From the NCBI RefSeq assembly GCF_004795855.1, contig NZ_CP039252.1, positions 3,100,001-3,164,000 of the forward strand: 64,000 bases of DNA, in the 5' to 3' direction. Below the pieces are notes generated by a model. That model did not search any database and had not been told where the DNA came from. It was given only the letters and a program-made list of their open reading frames with translations. The DNA is from Hydrogenophaga sp. PAMC20947 (GTDB taxonomy: Bacteria; Pseudomonadota; Gammaproteobacteria; Burkholderiales; Burkholderiaceae_C). The translations under genes and the position numbers were made by a program. This document shows positions 19,646-29,995 of the stretch, in pieces (position 1 is the stretch's first letter; each line of letters opens with the position of its first letter).

Positions 19646-21148
19646 CTACTTGCGCCAGAAACCGGGCGTGAACAAAACGAGGAAAGACAGCATCTCCAGC
19701 CGGCCCAGAATCATGGCCAGGGTGCACACCCAGGTCTGGAAATCGGTCAGGCCGGCGTAGTTGCCGGCAGGGCCGACCTCATTGAGCCCTGGCCCCATGT
19801 TGTTGACGCTGGCCACAATGGCGGTGAAGGCCGTGTCAAACGGCATGTCGGTCAAGAGCAGAATCATGGTCAGCCCAATGATCACCCCGCCGTACACCAG
19901 CATGAACCCCAAAACGGCGAAAATCGTGCGATCCGGCACCACATGACCACCCAGGGTCACCGGATTCACCGCGCGGGGGTGGATGATGCGCGCCATTTCC
20001 CGCCGCGCCTGCTTGAGCAGCATCACCATGCGCGCCATCTTGATACCCGCCCCCGTAGAGCCGGCGCTGGTGGCCACCCCGGACAGCATGATCATGAACA
20101 GGGGCGCAAAGACCGGCCAGGTGGTGTAGTCCACGGTTGAATAGCCGGTGGTTGAGGCGACGGACACCACGTTGAACAAAGCCACCCTGAGGGCCTCCGA
20201 CGGGTCGGTCATGGTGTGTTTGACCAGCAACAGGCCGGCAACGAACACACTGGCCCCAACCGATAACGCCAGCGTGCCGCGCCACTCGGGATCGTTCCAG
20301 ATTCGGGACGGCTGGCGCTTGGTCAGGGCCACAAAGTACAGCGCAAAGTTGCAACTCGCCAGCAGCATGAACACGATCGCCACCCACTCCAGCGCCGGGG
20401 ATTTGAAGTAGCCAAAACTGGCGTCGTGAGAAGAAAGCCCGCCCAGGCTGAGCGTGGAAAACATGTGGGTCCAGGCGTCCAGCGCGCTCATGCCCGCCAG
20501 CCAGTAACCCAGCACACAGGCCAGCGAAAGCAGGCAATACACCGTCCACAGGCCTTTGGCCGTTTCGGTGATGCGCGGCGTGAGCTTGGCGTCTTTCATG
20601 GGGCCCGTGGCCTCAGCACGAAACAGCTGACTGCCCCCCATGCCCAGCATCGGCAGAATAGCCACGGCCAGTACCAGAATGCCCATGCCGCCCAGCCATT
20701 GCAGGAAGCAGCGCCACAGGTTGATGGCGCCCGGCAGCTTGTCCAGCCCGGTGAGCACGGTGGAGCCGGTGGTGGTCAGCGCAGAGACCGCTTCAAAATA
20801 GCCATCGGTGAAGGACAGCGGCGTGGCCGTGTCGGTGCCGAAGTAAATCCAGAGCGGCAGCGCCGCAAACAGCGGCAAGACCGTCCAGGCCAGGCCCACC
20901 AGCAGAATGCCATCGCGGGCCTGCAAGTCCACGTCTTTGCCCACCCGCCACACGGCCGAGCGCATCGCCAGACCGGCCAACAGAGTCACCAGCATGGCCT
21001 CCGGGTAAGCAAGCCCGGCGCCGTCGTGCGTCCAAAGTGAGACACCCATGGGCACCAGCATGGTCAGGGCAAAAACCATCGTGATGGCACCCAGCACGGG
21101 GAAAATGCGCAGAAAAGGCATGGGGCCGGCGATCAGTGGAAAAGTCAA
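19646..21148 (-). CDS. trkH: TrkH family potassium uptake protein (first copy)
   Basis: This 500-residue TrkH/KtrB-type channel subunit has filter segments TTTGSTVLTG, TLSLGGLSSHD, ASTTGYSTVDY and NNMGPGLNEVGP. Its start overlaps the trkA stop by four bases (21145-21148), so it is co-translated with its gating partner TrkA. The downstream paralogue shares order and loops but differs in filter details (TGST versus TGAT, LSLGGL versus MGLGGF). Confidence 0.92.
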   Translation of the reverse strand: MTFPLIAGPMPFLRIFPVLGAITMVFALTMLVPMGVSLWTHDGAGLAYPEAMLVTLLAGLAMRSAVWRVGKDVDLQARDGILLVGLAWTVLPLFAALPLWIYFGTDTATPLSFTDGYFEAVSALTTTGSTVLTGLDKLPGAINLWRCFLQWLGGMGILVLAVAILPMLGMGGSQLFRAEATGPMKDAKLTPRITETAKGLWTVYCLLSLACVLGYWLAGMSALDAWTHMFSTLSLGGLSSHDASFGYFKSPALEWVAIVFMLLASCNFALYFVALTKRQPSRIWNDPEWRGTLALSVGASVFVAGLLLVKHTMTDPSEALRVALFNVVSVASTTGYSTVDYTTWPVFAPLFMIMLSGVATSAGSTGAGIKMARMVMLLKQARREMARIIHPRAVNPVTLGGHVVPDRTIFAVLGFMLVYGGVIIGLTMILLLTDMPFDTAFTAIVASVNNMGPGLNEVGPAGNYAGLTDFQTWVCTLAMILGRLEMLSFLVLFTPGFWRK

Positions 21149-22536
21149 CCGAAGAAAGTGGCGCTTACCTGGAACAGCTTTTCCACCTCGCGCACCAAGC
21201 GCTTGTTGGGGATGAAGATGATGATGTGGTCATCGGCCTCGATCAGCGTGTCGTGGTGCGGCATCATGACCACCGAATCCCGCCCCTTGCCCCGCACGAT
21301 GGCACCAATACGGGTGCCCTTGGGCAGCTTGATCTCCTCGACCCGCCGCCCTACCAGCTTCGAAGTTTTGAAATCGCCGCGCGCGATGCCTTCCAGCGCC
21401 TCGGCCGCACCGCGACGCAGGCTGTGCACCGCAGCCACATCGCCCCGGCGCAGGTGCGTGAGCAGCTCACCGATGACCGTCTGGGCCGGTGAAATGGCGA
21501 TGTCGATCGTGCTGCCCTGCATCATGTCGGCGTAGGCGCGCCGGTTGATCAGCGACATCACGCGCCGGGCCCCCAGGCGCTTGGCCAGCATGGCCGACAT
21601 GATGTTGTCTTCGTCATCGCTGGTGAGCGCCAGGAACAGATCCATCTCGCCCACGTTTTCTTCCAGCAACAAATCCTCGTCGGCGCCATCACCATGCAGG
21701 ATCAACATACTGGAGGGCAATTGGCTGGCCAGGTATTCACAGCGTGCTTTATCGCGCTCGATGAGCTTGACCTCACACTGTCCAATCAGGCTGCGTGCAA
21801 GACGCAAGCCCACCCGGCCGCCCCCAGCGATCATGACCCGCTGCACAGGTTTGTCGGTGTTGTGAATGGCGTTCAGAACGGGGCGGATCTTCTGCGCATC
21901 GGCCAGCACAAACACCTCATCGCCCGCCAGAATGCGCGTGCTCTTGGTGGCTTCCATCTCGGTATCGAGCCGGTACAACGCGACCACCCGCATCTTGGCA
22001 TGGGGAAAACGGTCTTTGAACTCACCGATGGTATGACCGACCAACGCGCCCCCATGAGCCGCACGCACCACAATCAAACAAGCGCGCTTTTGAGAAAACT
22101 CCACCACTTGCAAGGCTTCGGGGTAGCTGATGAGTTGGTGGATATAACGCGTCACCGACTCTTCGGGGCAGATCACGTGGTCCACCGAAAAGCCATTCTT
22201 GCCAAGCAGCTCATCGCCTTCGACGAACTCAGGTGACCGCAAGCGGGCGATGGTGGAAGGGATGTTGAACACATCGTGTGCGATCTTGCACACCACGAGG
22301 TTTGATTCGTCAGCGGCGGCACAGGCGATCAACATGTCTGCATCGCGCGCACCCGCTTCTTGCAACACCGACGGCTGGATGCCATTGCCCACCACCCCCC
22401 GCAAATCCAGCCGGTCCTCAAGCAAGCGCAAGCGTGCCGGATCCTGGTCAATGACCGTGATGTCGTTTTGTTCGGAAACCAGGCTTTCCGCGACGCTTTC
22501 GCCCACGCGGCCAGCACCCAAGATGATGATCTTCAT
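21145..22536 (-). CDS. trkA: Trk potassium uptake NAD-binding regulatory subunit
   Basis: This 463-residue cytoplasmic gating protein has two RCK units. The NAD-binding loops are IILGAGRVGESVAESL (residues 3-18) and MIAGGGRVGLRLARSL (about 235-250), each followed by a C-terminal RCK/TrkA-C domain (VGHTIGEFKDRFP and VGRRVEEIKLPKG). It binds TrkH and controls potassium flux in response to nucleotides. It is the first gene of trkA-trkH-trkH. The 60 bases upstream, up to the acyl-CoA dehydrogenase stop, are the only place for its own promoter. Confidence 0.94.
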   Translation of the reverse strand: MKIIILGAGRVGESVAESLVSEQNDITVIDQDPARLRLLEDRLDLRGVVGNGIQPSVLQEAGARDADMLIACAAADESNLVVCKIAHDVFNIPSTIARLRSPEFVEGDELLGKNGFSVDHVICPEESVTRYIHQLISYPEALQVVEFSQKRACLIVVRAAHGGALVGHTIGEFKDRFPHAKMRVVALYRLDTEMEATKSTRILAGDEVFVLADAQKIRPVLNAIHNTDKPVQRVMIAGGGRVGLRLARSLIGQCEVKLIERDKARCEYLASQLPSSMLILHGDGADEDLLLEENVGEMDLFLALTSDDEDNIMSAMLAKRLGARRVMSLINRRAYADMMQGSTIDIAISPAQTVIGELLTHLRRGDVAAVHSLRRGAAEALEGIARGDFKTSKLVGRRVEEIKLPKGTRIGAIVRGKGRDSVVMMPHHDTLIEADDHIIIFIPNKRLVREVEKLFQVSATFFG

Positions 22537-22596
22537 GGGGGTGGATGTTACCTGTGAAGTGCCCCCTGCGCCGTGGCGCTGGCGGTTCGGCGGGAA

Positions 22597-23724
22597 CTAC
22601 AAAGAGCGGGTAATGATGATTTTTTGCACGTCGCTCGTGCCTTCATAAATCTGACACACCCGCACATCGCGGTAAATGCGCTCCACCGGGAAATCGCTCA
22701 CATAACCGTAGCCACCCAGGGTCTGAATGGCCACGCTGCAGACTTTTTCGGCCATCTCACTGGCAAACAGTTTGGCCATGGCGGCTTCTTTCAGGCAAGG
22801 CTGGCCAGCGTCGCGCAGGGCAGCGGCGTGCCAGATGAGCTGGCGCGCGGCTTCGATCTGGGTGGCGCAGTCGGCCAGCCGGAAGCCCACCGCCTGGTGG
22901 TTGAACACCGCCGTGCCGAAGCTCTGGCGCTCTTTGGCATAAGCCACTGCCACCTCAAACGCGCTGCGCGCCATCCCCACGCTTTGCGCAGCAATACCGA
23001 TGCGCCCGCCTTCAAGACCGCCCAGCGCGATCTTGTAGCCCTCGCCTTCGGCCCCGATCAGGTTTTCTGCCGGGATGCGGCAGTTGTCAAAATTGATCTG
23101 CGCGGTGTCGCTGCTGTGCTGGCCCAGCTTGTCTTCGAGCCGCGCGACCACATAGCCGGGGGCCGTTGTGGGCACCAGGAAAGCACTCATGCCTTTTTTA
23201 CCGGCGGCCTTGTCGGTCACGGCCAGCACAATCGCCACGTCACCGTTTTTGCCGCTGGTGATGAACTGCTTGACGCCGTTGATCACATATTCGTCGCCCT
23301 CTTTTACCGCGGTGGTGCGCAGGGCAGATGCGTCAGAGCCCACGTGGGGTTCCGTGAGGCAAAAAGCCCCCAGCATCTGGCCCTGGGCCAGCGGCTCCAG
23401 CCATTGCTTCTTTTGCTCGGCGTTGCCGTAGCGCATGAGAATGGCGTTGACCGGGCAGTTGGTCACCGAAATCACAGTGCTGGTGCCACCATCGCCTGCC
23501 GCGATCTCTTCCAGCACCAGGGCGAGGGTCACGTAGTCCAGGCCTGCACCGCCCAGCTCTTCGGGCACACAGATGCCGTAGGCGCCCAGGGCGGCGAGGC
23601 CTTTGTGTACCTCTTTCGGAAAATGATGCTCTTTGTCCCACTTGGCCGCGTGGGGCCAGAGCTCGGCCTGGGCAAAGTCGCGCACTGCGTCGCGGATCAT
23701 GACTTGGTCTTGGTTCAACAACAT
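22597..23724 (-). CDS. Acyl-CoA dehydrogenase
   Basis: This 375-residue FAD-dependent dehydrogenase oxidises a short or branched acyl-CoA to the 2-enoyl-CoA and passes electrons to ETF. Motifs are GAFCLTEPHVGSDASAL, YVINGVKQFITSG and the C-terminal QTLGGYGYVSDFPVERIYRD followed by IYEGTSDVQKI; the Glu in YEGT is the usual catalytic base of short-chain enzymes. It ends a run of minus-strand genes that begins at the PaaI-ivd promoter, but it may have its own start, since the gap to the VOC gene is 45 bases. Confidence 0.9.
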   Translation of the reverse strand: MLLNQDQVMIRDAVRDFAQAELWPHAAKWDKEHHFPKEVHKGLAALGAYGICVPEELGGAGLDYVTLALVLEEIAAGDGGTSTVISVTNCPVNAILMRYGNAEQKKQWLEPLAQGQMLGAFCLTEPHVGSDASALRTTAVKEGDEYVINGVKQFITSGKNGDVAIVLAVTDKAAGKKGMSAFLVPTTAPGYVVARLEDKLGQHSSDTAQINFDNCRIPAENLIGAEGEGYKIALGGLEGGRIGIAAQSVGMARSAFEVAVAYAKERQSFGTAVFNHQAVGFRLADCATQIEAARQLIWHAAALRDAGQPCLKEAAMAKLFASEMAEKVCSVAIQTLGGYGYVSDFPVERIYRDVRVCQIYEGTSDVQKIIITRSL

Positions 23725-23769
23725 CTTGTGGGTCTCGCTTCAAAAAACAGTCAAGGAACGGGCCTCGGG

Positions 23770-24162
23770 TCACCGGGGCTCGTGGCAGACCACCGCCAGC
23801 TTGTTGCCGTCGGGGTCTCGGAAATAGGTGCCGTAGTAGTGCGGGTGGTAATGCGCGCGCAGACCCGGTGCCCCTTCGCTGGCGCAGCCTTGGTCCACTG
23901 CCCATTGGTGCGCCATGTCCACGGCGGCTCGGGTGGGCGCCATGAAGGCGGTCATCTGGCCATTGCCCACTTCATGCGCAGCCCCATCGAACGGCTTGCA
24001 AATCACAAACAAGGGCCGCTCGCCGCTGGCGCTGTGCCAGCCCGCCCACGGCACTTCGGGCTCATGGAACCTCAGCGGGTGGCCCAGGCTTTGCATCAGC
24101 GGTTGGTAAAAGGCCCAGGCGCGCCCGAAATCGCTCACGCCGACAAACACATGGGACAACAT
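23770..24162 (-). CDS. VOC family (glyoxalase-like) protein
   Basis: This 130-residue vicinal-oxygen-chelate fold protein begins MLSHVFVGVSDFGRAWAFYQ and ends with GTYFRDPDGNKLAVVCHE, the typical metal-binding Glu/His edge strand. The family includes glyoxalases, dioxygenases and resistance proteins, so no specific reaction is assigned. I chose the start at 24162 because GGTAGGG precedes it. It lies 8 bases after the SDR stop, so it is probably co-transcribed. Confidence 0.8.
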   Translation of the reverse strand: MLSHVFVGVSDFGRAWAFYQPLMQSLGHPLRFHEPEVPWAGWHSASGERPLFVICKPFDGAAHEVGNGQMTAFMAPTRAAVDMAHQWAVDQGCASEGAPGLRAHYHPHYYGTYFRDPDGNKLAVVCHEPR

Positions 24163-24170
24163 GGCCAGCC

Positions 24171-24839
24171 CTACCAATGCTCGGCGCGGCGGCCATCGTG
24201 GTGCAGCAGGCGCCCGTTGTCGGCGGCCGTGACGCTGGCGATGGTCGCGATCAGGCCACGCACGCTGTCGTTCAGGCTCAGCAGCGCCTCGCCGCCACCC
24301 ATATCGGTCTGCACCCATCCCGGATCCAGAGCCACCAGCGTGGCGCCTGGGTAGTCGAAGCGGGCGCTGCTCAGCGCCATGTTCAAAGCCGCCTTGCTCA
24401 CCCGGTACAACCAGGCGTTGCCCGCTGCCACGCTGCCGATCTGGCTCATGCTGCTGGACAAGACCCCAAAAACGCCGCCAGCGTTTTCCACCCACGGCAC
24501 CACCTGCGGGATCACCTGCATGGCCCCAAGCACATTGGTGTGCATCACACGGTCAAACGCCCGATGGGTCGGCGGCGTCAGGGCGCCTGCCCGGTCCATC
24601 ACGCCAGCCACGTACAGCGCCACATCCAGCTTTTCGCCTTGCAGATCCCGGGCCAGCGCGCTCACGCTGGTGGTATCGGCCACATCCACCCGCAGCGCTT
24701 CAGCGCCCTGGGATTGCAGCTGCGCCAGATCGGCATCGCTGCGCGCCGTGGCGATCACACGGTCGCCAGCCTCAAGGTATTGGCGTGTCAGCTCAAGGCC
24801 TATGCCACGCGATGCGCCGATGATCAGAACAGTGCTCAT
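24171..24839 (-). CDS. Short-chain dehydrogenase/reductase (SDR)
   Basis: This 222-residue Rossmann-fold oxidoreductase begins MSTVLIIGASRGIGLELTRQ, a TGxxxGxG-type NAD(P) site with Ala-Ser replacing one Gly. The active site has the Ser in VLSSSMSQIGS and YRVSKAAL (Tyr and Lys), as in CsgA/sniffer-like SDRs. Substrate is unknown. I chose the start at 24839; the frame extends upstream into the repeat region without family similarity. A repeat-containing gap of 111 bases separates it from the thiolase gene. Confidence 0.85.
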   Translation of the reverse strand: MSTVLIIGASRGIGLELTRQYLEAGDRVIATARSDADLAQLQSQGAEALRVDVADTTSVSALARDLQGEKLDVALYVAGVMDRAGALTPPTHRAFDRVMHTNVLGAMQVIPQVVPWVENAGGVFGVLSSSMSQIGSVAAGNAWLYRVSKAALNMALSSARFDYPGATLVALDPGWVQTDMGGGEALLSLNDSVRGLIATIASVTAADNGRLLHHDGRRAEHW

Positions 24840-24884
24840 GGGAGTTTCCGAAGGAGAAGACGCTTTTTCCAGCGCCACCGCAGA

Positions 24885-24948
24885 ACCGGTTTTGCCGGGC
24901 CGCCTTGAGCGCACCCTTGAGAGGGTGGCGTCCAAGGCTGCGCGGGGC
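24885..24948. repeat. Dispersed intergenic repeat, copy C
   Basis: This short segment just 3' of the thiolase stop has a hairpin (CACCCT-TGAG-AGGGTG, 24912-24927), then TCCAAGG and a CTGCGCGGGG tail, like the ends of copies at 5027 and 34215. The relationship is weaker than between those two. Confidence 0.4.
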
Positions 24949-24950
24949 TG

Positions 24951-26147
24951 CTACATCAGTTCAACCGCCATGGCCGTGGCTTCGCCGCCGCCAATGCACA
25001 GCGTCGCCACGCCCTTCTTGCCGCCTTGGGCTTTCAGGGCGTGCAGCAGCGTCACCAGGATGCGCGCTCCGCTCGCACCGATCGGGTGGCCCAGGGCGCA
25101 GGCGCCGCCGTTGATGTTGACCTTTTCGTGGGGAATGCTGAGCTCGGTCATCAAGGCCATGGGCACCACGGCAAAGGCTTCGTTGATTTCCCACAGATCC
25201 ACATCGCCCACGGCCCAGCCGGCCTTGGCCAACAGCTTTTTCGTGGCGCCCACGGGGGCCGTGGCGAACCAGTTGGGCTCCTGCGCGTGGGTGCTGTGGG
25301 CGACAATGCGAGCCAGCGGCTTGAGGCCCTGGGCTTTGGCGGTGGACTCGCGCATCAGCACCAGAGCGGCCGCGCCGTCGTTGATCGACGAGCTGCTGGC
25401 GGCGGTGATGGTGCCGCCGTCCTTCTTGAAGGCGGGCTTGAGGCTGGTGATTTTGTCGAGCTTGACCTTGCCCGGGCCTTCGTCAATTGAGACCACGCGC
25501 TCGCCGCTGCGGTCTTTCACTGTGACCGGCGCGATCTCGGTGGCAAACGCGCCGCTTTCGGTGGCGGCCTTGGCGCGGGTGACCGAGGCAATGGCGAATG
25601 CGTCTTGCTGCTCGCGCGTGAAGCTGTATTTGGCAGCGCAGTCTTCGCCAAAGGTGCCCATGGAGCGACCGGCTTCGTAGGCATCCTCCAGCCCGTCGAG
25701 CATCATGTGGTCGTAAATCTTGTCGTGGCCCATGCGGTAACCACCCCGCCCTTTGAGCATGAGGTAGGGTGCGTTGGTCATGCTCTCCATGCCGCCCGCC
25801 ACCATCACCGTGGCGCTGCCGGCCATCAGCATGTCGTGGGCCAGCATGGTGGCCTTCATGCCCGAACCACACATCTTGGAAAGCGTCACAGCGCCTGCCG
25901 ACATCGGCAAGCCACCCTTGAGCGCCGCCTGCCGAGCAGGCGCCTGGCCCTGACCGGCCATCAGGCAGTTGCCGAACAGCACTTCGTCCACCAGCTCGGG
26001 ATTCACACCGGCGCGCTCTACGGCCGCCTTGATCGCAACGCCACCCAGATCGTGGGCTGACTGGGAGGCGAAATCGCTCTGAAAAGAGCCCATGGGCGTG
26101 CGCGCTGCACCGACGATGACGATGGGGTCGTGGGATGGGGTGGTCAT
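24951..26147 (-). CDS. Acetyl-CoA C-acetyltransferase (thiolase)
   Basis: This 398-residue biosynthetic-type thiolase interconverts acetoacetyl-CoA and two acetyl-CoA. The acyl-accepting Cys is in LSKMCGSGMKA (about residue 90), the catalytic His in NINGGACALGHPIGASG and the second Cys in TLCIGGGEATA. In this position it would complete leucine degradation after acetoacetate is activated, and it could also supply acetoacetyl-CoA for PHB synthesis. It follows aceK after 54 bases. Confidence 0.92.
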   Translation of the reverse strand: MTTPSHDPIVIVGAARTPMGSFQSDFASQSAHDLGGVAIKAAVERAGVNPELVDEVLFGNCLMAGQGQAPARQAALKGGLPMSAGAVTLSKMCGSGMKATMLAHDMLMAGSATVMVAGGMESMTNAPYLMLKGRGGYRMGHDKIYDHMMLDGLEDAYEAGRSMGTFGEDCAAKYSFTREQQDAFAIASVTRAKAATESGAFATEIAPVTVKDRSGERVVSIDEGPGKVKLDKITSLKPAFKKDGGTITAASSSSINDGAAALVLMRESTAKAQGLKPLARIVAHSTHAQEPNWFATAPVGATKKLLAKAGWAVGDVDLWEINEAFAVVPMALMTELSIPHEKVNINGGACALGHPIGASGARILVTLLHALKAQGGKKGVATLCIGGGEATAMAVELM

Positions 26148-26201
26148 GAAAGTCTCCTCAACAGGTTCAAAAAAAGCCAGACAGAATCAATAAAAAAAGG
26201 G

Positions 26202-28025
26202 TCAGCCCAGCAGCGCCTTGCCGGCATGGACATGGAAACGCCGCTCGCGCTCATAGGGAAACACATCGTGCACGTGGCCTGCCACGATGCGCTCTTTGTG
26301 TTGCTGCCAGAACGCAGGCTCCAGCAGATCGGCATGGTGTTTCATGAACTCGGCGCGCACGCGCGGATTGCCGAGCAAGAAGGGCGCAAAGGTTTCAGGG
26401 AACACATCGCCCTTTGCCACGCTGTACCAGATCTCGCCCGACATTTCCTCTTCTTCGTTGCGCGGCTCGGGCACGCGGCGGAAGTTGCAATCGGTGATGT
26501 ATTCGATTTCGTCGTAGTCGTAAAACACGACTTTGCCGTGGCGGGTGATGCCGAAGTTTTTCCACAGCATGTCACCGGGGAAGATGTTGGCCGCCACCAG
26601 GTCCTTGATGGCGTTGCCGTACTCCACCACGGCCCGGGTCAGCTGCGCCTGGGCCGCGGGGTCATCGGCCCGTATCTGAAAAGCGTCAAAGGCCTCCTGC
26701 AGGTAGATGTTGAGCGGGATCATGCGCCGCTCGATGTAAACATGCTTGATCAAGACCTCAAGCTGGCCATCGCCATTGGTGTCAGCGATCTCCAGCTGGC
26801 TGGGCGCAAACTTCTCAATCTCTGCGATGAGCTCGTCGGTGAAGCGCTCGCGCGGAAACCCGACGAGTGAAAACTCCAACGTGTCGGCCATGCGCCCCAC
26901 CCGATCGTGGTTTTTGACCAGCTGGTACTTGCCCCGAATCTGCTCGCGCGAGGTGTCTTTCTGTGGCGGGTAAAAGTCTTTGATGACCTTGAACACAAAC
27001 GGGTAGCTGGGCAGATCGAACACCAGCATCACCATGCCCTTGATCCCCGGCGCGATGCGGAACGGGTCGGTGCTGTGCCGCATGTGGAACAGGAAATCGC
27101 GGTAGAACAGCGTCTTGCCTTGTTTGGCCAGCCCCAGCGCGTTGTAAAACTCGGCGCGTGGCTTGCGCGGCATCATGCCGCGCAGAAACTGCACATAAGC
27201 GCTGGGGATTTCCATGTCGACCATGAAGTAGGCGCGGGCAAACGAAAACACCAGCAACAAATCGTCTTCGCCAAACAAGGCCGCGTCGATCACCAGGCGA
27301 TCGTTGCCATCGTGCAGGATGGGCAGCGCAAACGGCACCTCCTGAAACCCGTTGATGATCTTGCCCACGATGTAGGCGCCCTTGTTGCGGAAGAACAGGC
27401 TGGAGAGCACCTGGATCTGGAAGTTGGCGCGCAGCTTCACATGGTCAAACTGCCACTTCATGGCCGACAGCACCAGTTCGGCGTCGCGATCGAGGTCGTC
27501 AAAGGGCACACGCAGATCAAAGTCGCGCACCAGTTGCAACACCGAGTCCAGCATGGTGTCGGCCTTGGGGTAATAGGCCAGGTACGTGGGCTTGGCGTTG
27601 GGCGCTTCGTTTTCGATGTACTCGGTAGACACCGCCGGGCGCACAAAAATGAAATCGTTCTGAAAGTAAGCGCGCTTGAGGATCTTGGTGGTGACCGAGT
27701 TGAAAAAGGTCTCGGCCAGCTCTGGCTGGTGGTGGTTCACCAGCAAGCCGATGTAGTGCAGCTTGACCTGCTCCCACACGTCCATGGCTTGGTTCTGTGC
27801 GCCAAACTCCTTCATCAGGCGCTTGACGCACTCCTTGACCCGCAAGTCGTAGAACTCGATACGGTCCCGCTGGGCGCGCTGCTGCCCTCGCCAGTCGCAG
27901 GTTTCAAACCGGTGTTTCGCCCGAGCCGACTCGCTGCGGAACAACTGGTAGTGCCGATTGAAGCCGTCCATCATCGCCTTGGCGATGTCGTGGGCAACAG
28001 GGGAATCCAGTTGGCGCGGGAACAC
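26202..28025 (-). CDS. aceK: Isocitrate dehydrogenase kinase/phosphatase
   Basis: This bifunctional enzyme switches isocitrate dehydrogenase off by phosphorylation and on by dephosphorylation, sending isocitrate into the glyoxylate shunt. It has about 607 residues from a GTG start at 28025 ([15 protein letters not shown]), matching family length and N-terminus; the longer frame would run inside the carbonic anhydrase gene. Visible AceK features include [20 protein letters not shown] in the kinase N-lobe and [17 protein letters not shown] near the C-terminus. It lies between carbonic anhydrase and thiolase in a LiuR-type operon, which suits growth on acetyl-CoA-yielding substrates. Confidence 0.93.
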   Translation of the reverse strand: MFPRQLDSPVAHDIAKAMMDGFNRHYQLFRSESARAKHRFETCDWRGQQRAQRDRIEFYDLRVKECVKRLMKEFGAQNQAMDVWEQVKLHYIGLLVNHHQPELAETFFNSVTTKILKRAYFQNDFIFVRPAVSTEYIENEAPNAKPTYLAYYPKADTMLDSVLQLVRDFDLRVPFDDLDRDAELVLSAMKWQFDHVKLRANFQIQVLSSLFFRNKGAYIVGKIINGFQEVPFALPILHDGNDRLVIDAALFGEDDLLLVFSFARAYFMVDMEIPSAYVQFLRGMMPRKPRAEFYNALGLAKQGKTLFYRDFLFHMRHSTDPFRIAPGIKGMVMLVFDLPSYPFVFKVIKDFYPPQKDTSREQIRGKYQLVKNHDRVGRMADTLEFSLVGFPRERFTDELIAEIEKFAPSQLEIADTNGDGQLEVLIKHVYIERRMIPLNIYLQEAFDAFQIRADDPAAQAQLTRAVVEYGNAIKDLVAANIFPGDMLWKNFGITRHGKVVFYDYDEIEYITDCNFRRVPEPRNEEEEMSGEIWYSVAKGDVFPETFAPFLLGNPRVRAEFMKHHADLLEPAFWQQHKERIVAGHVHDVFPYERERRFHVHAGKALLG

Positions 28026-28045
28026 GGCAGCTTTTGGAAAATGGG

Positions 28046-28711
28046 TCAGCTGTCGCTGCGCCGCTTGGCGGCCACACCGGCTATCGCAGCCCGGTACACC
28101 GCATCCAGGCCGTTGTTGGCGTCGACGGTCATCAGCATGTCCCGCAGCAAACCGTCGCTCAAGGCGTAGACCCAGGCATGCAAGGTCAGAGACTGCCCCC
28201 GTCCCCACGCGTCTTGCACCACCGTGGTCTGCGCCACGTTCATCACCTGTTCGATGGCGTTGAGCTCACACAGGACATCCACACGATCGGCCTCTGGCGT
28301 GGCCGCGATCAGGGCCGCGTGTTCGTCGCGCACATCTTTGATATGGCGCAGCCAGTTGTCGGCCAGGCCCACCCGCGTGTCCTTGAGCGCAGCCTTCACG
28401 CCACCGCACTCGTAGTGCCCCACCACCATCAGATGTTTCACCTTGAGCTGGTCAACGGCAAACTGAATGGTCGATAGACAGTTGAGGTCGGTGGGCACCA
28501 CCACGTTGGCCACGTTGCGGTGCACAAACACCTCGCCCGGCGCCAGACCCGTGATCTGGTTGGCGGGCACCCGGCTGTCGGAGCAGCCGATCCACATGTA
28601 CTGCGGGCTTTGCTGCGCGATCAGGTCGGTGAAAAACGTGGGCTTCTCCCGCACCATGGCCGCAGCCCATTCGCGGTTGTGTTCAAACAGGTCTTGAAGC
28701 TTGGAGGACAT
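28046..28711 (-). CDS. can: Beta-class carbonic anhydrase
   Basis: This 221-residue zinc enzyme interconverts CO2 and bicarbonate. The ligand set is clear: Cys43 and the Asp45-Arg47 dyad (CSDSR), His99 and Cys102 (GHYECGG). Its place between isovaleryl-CoA dehydrogenase and aceK suggests it supplies bicarbonate to the biotin-dependent methylcrotonyl-CoA carboxylase, an inference from pathway logic. The aceK start lies 20 bases downstream. Confidence 0.93.
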   Translation of the reverse strand: MSSKLQDLFEHNREWAAAMVREKPTFFTDLIAQQSPQYMWIGCSDSRVPANQITGLAPGEVFVHRNVANVVVPTDLNCLSTIQFAVDQLKVKHLMVVGHYECGGVKAALKDTRVGLADNWLRHIKDVRDEHAALIAATPEADRVDVLCELNAIEQVMNVAQTTVVQDAWGRGQSLTLHAWVYALSDGLLRDMLMTVDANNGLDAVYRAAIAGVAAKRRSDS

Positions 28712-28771
28712 GGGTATTCGGTCGCAATAGAAAGATGGGGCCCATTGTCATGCAGGGGCGCCCTGCTGCCT

Positions 28772-29953
28772 TCAGCAGGTCTCGGCAAAGAGCTCACGAC
28801 CGATCAGCATGCGGCGGATTTCGCTGGTGCCTGCGCCAATTTCGTACAGTTTGGCATCGCGCCAGAGGCGGCCCAGCGGGTATTCGTTGATGTAGCCATT
28901 GCCGCCGAAAATCTGCACGCCCTCGCCCGCCATCCAGGTGGCCTTTTCGGCCGTCCACAGAATGACCGAGGCGCAGTCTTTGCGCACTTGGCGCACGTGC
29001 TCGGTGCCCAGCAGATCGAGGTTCTTGGCCACGGTGTAAGCGAATGAGCGACCGGCCTGCAGCACGGTGTACATGTCGGCCACTTTGCCCTGAATCAGCT
29101 GGAATTCGCCGATGCTCTGACCAAACTGCTTGCGGTCGTGGATGTAGGGCACCACGTTGTCCATCACCGCCTGCATGATGCCCAAGGGACCGCCGGTCAA
29201 CACGGCGCGCTCGTAGTCCAGCCCGCTCATCAACACCTTGGCGCCCATGTTCAGGCCGCCCAGAATGTTCTCCGCTGGCACTTCGACATCCTGGAACACC
29301 ATCTCACCGGTGTGGCTGCCGCGCATGCCGAGCTTGTCGAGCTTCTGCGCCGTGGAAAAACCTTTCATGCCTTTTTCAACAATGAACGCCGTGACACCGC
29401 GAGCGCCCAGCTCAGGCTCGGTCTTGGCATACACCACCATGGTGTCGGCATCGGGGCCGTTGGTGATCCACATCTTGCTGCCGTTGAGCAGGTAGACCCC
29501 GCCCTTGTCTTCGGCCTTCAGCTTCATGCTGATCACATCAGACCCTGCGCCTGGCTCGCTCATGGCCAGCGCGCCCACGTGCTCGCCGCTGATCAGCTTG
29601 GGCAGGTATCTGGCTTTCTGGGCATCGGTGCCGTTGCGGTTGATCTGGTTGACACAGAGGTTGCTGTGCGCGCCGTAGCTCAGGCCCACCGAAGCGCTGG
29701 CGCGGCTGATCTCTTCCATGGCCACCATATGAGCCAGATAGCCCATGCCGGCGCCACCGTACTCTTCAGAAACCGTGATACCGAGCACGCCCAGATCGCC
29801 CATCTTGCGCCAGGCATCCATCGGGAACTGGTCGTTCCTGTCGATCTCGGCCGCGCGGGGCGCGATCTCGGCCTGCGCAAAATCGCGCACCGCGTCGCGC
29901 AGGGCATCGACGTCTTCACCGAGCTGGAAATTGAGGCCGGGCAAATTGTTCAT
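28772..29953 (-). CDS. ivd: Isovaleryl-CoA dehydrogenase
   Basis: This 393-residue FAD enzyme oxidises isovaleryl-CoA to 3-methylcrotonyl-CoA, the substrate of mccAB. The catalytic Glu248 in [16 protein letters not shown] is placed as in isovaleryl-CoA dehydrogenases, away from the C-terminal position used by short-chain enzymes. SEPGAGSDV and [11 protein letters not shown] are also typical, and the C-terminus ends [11 protein letters not shown]. It is the second gene of the operon starting at the PaaI gene, downstream of the perfect palindrome at 30460-30483. Confidence 0.93.
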   Translation of the reverse strand: MNNLPGLNFQLGEDVDALRDAVRDFAQAEIAPRAAEIDRNDQFPMDAWRKMGDLGVLGITVSEEYGGAGMGYLAHMVAMEEISRASASVGLSYGAHSNLCVNQINRNGTDAQKARYLPKLISGEHVGALAMSEPGAGSDVISMKLKAEDKGGVYLLNGSKMWITNGPDADTMVVYAKTEPELGARGVTAFIVEKGMKGFSTAQKLDKLGMRGSHTGEMVFQDVEVPAENILGGLNMGAKVLMSGLDYERAVLTGGPLGIMQAVMDNVVPYIHDRKQFGQSIGEFQLIQGKVADMYTVLQAGRSFAYTVAKNLDLLGTEHVRQVRKDCASVILWTAEKATWMAGEGVQIFGGNGYINEYPLGRLWRDAKLYEIGAGTSEIRRMLIGRELFAETC

Positions 29954-29995
29954 GGTGTTGTCTCCTGGGGTTCAATCGATGGGTTCAAAGCTTGT

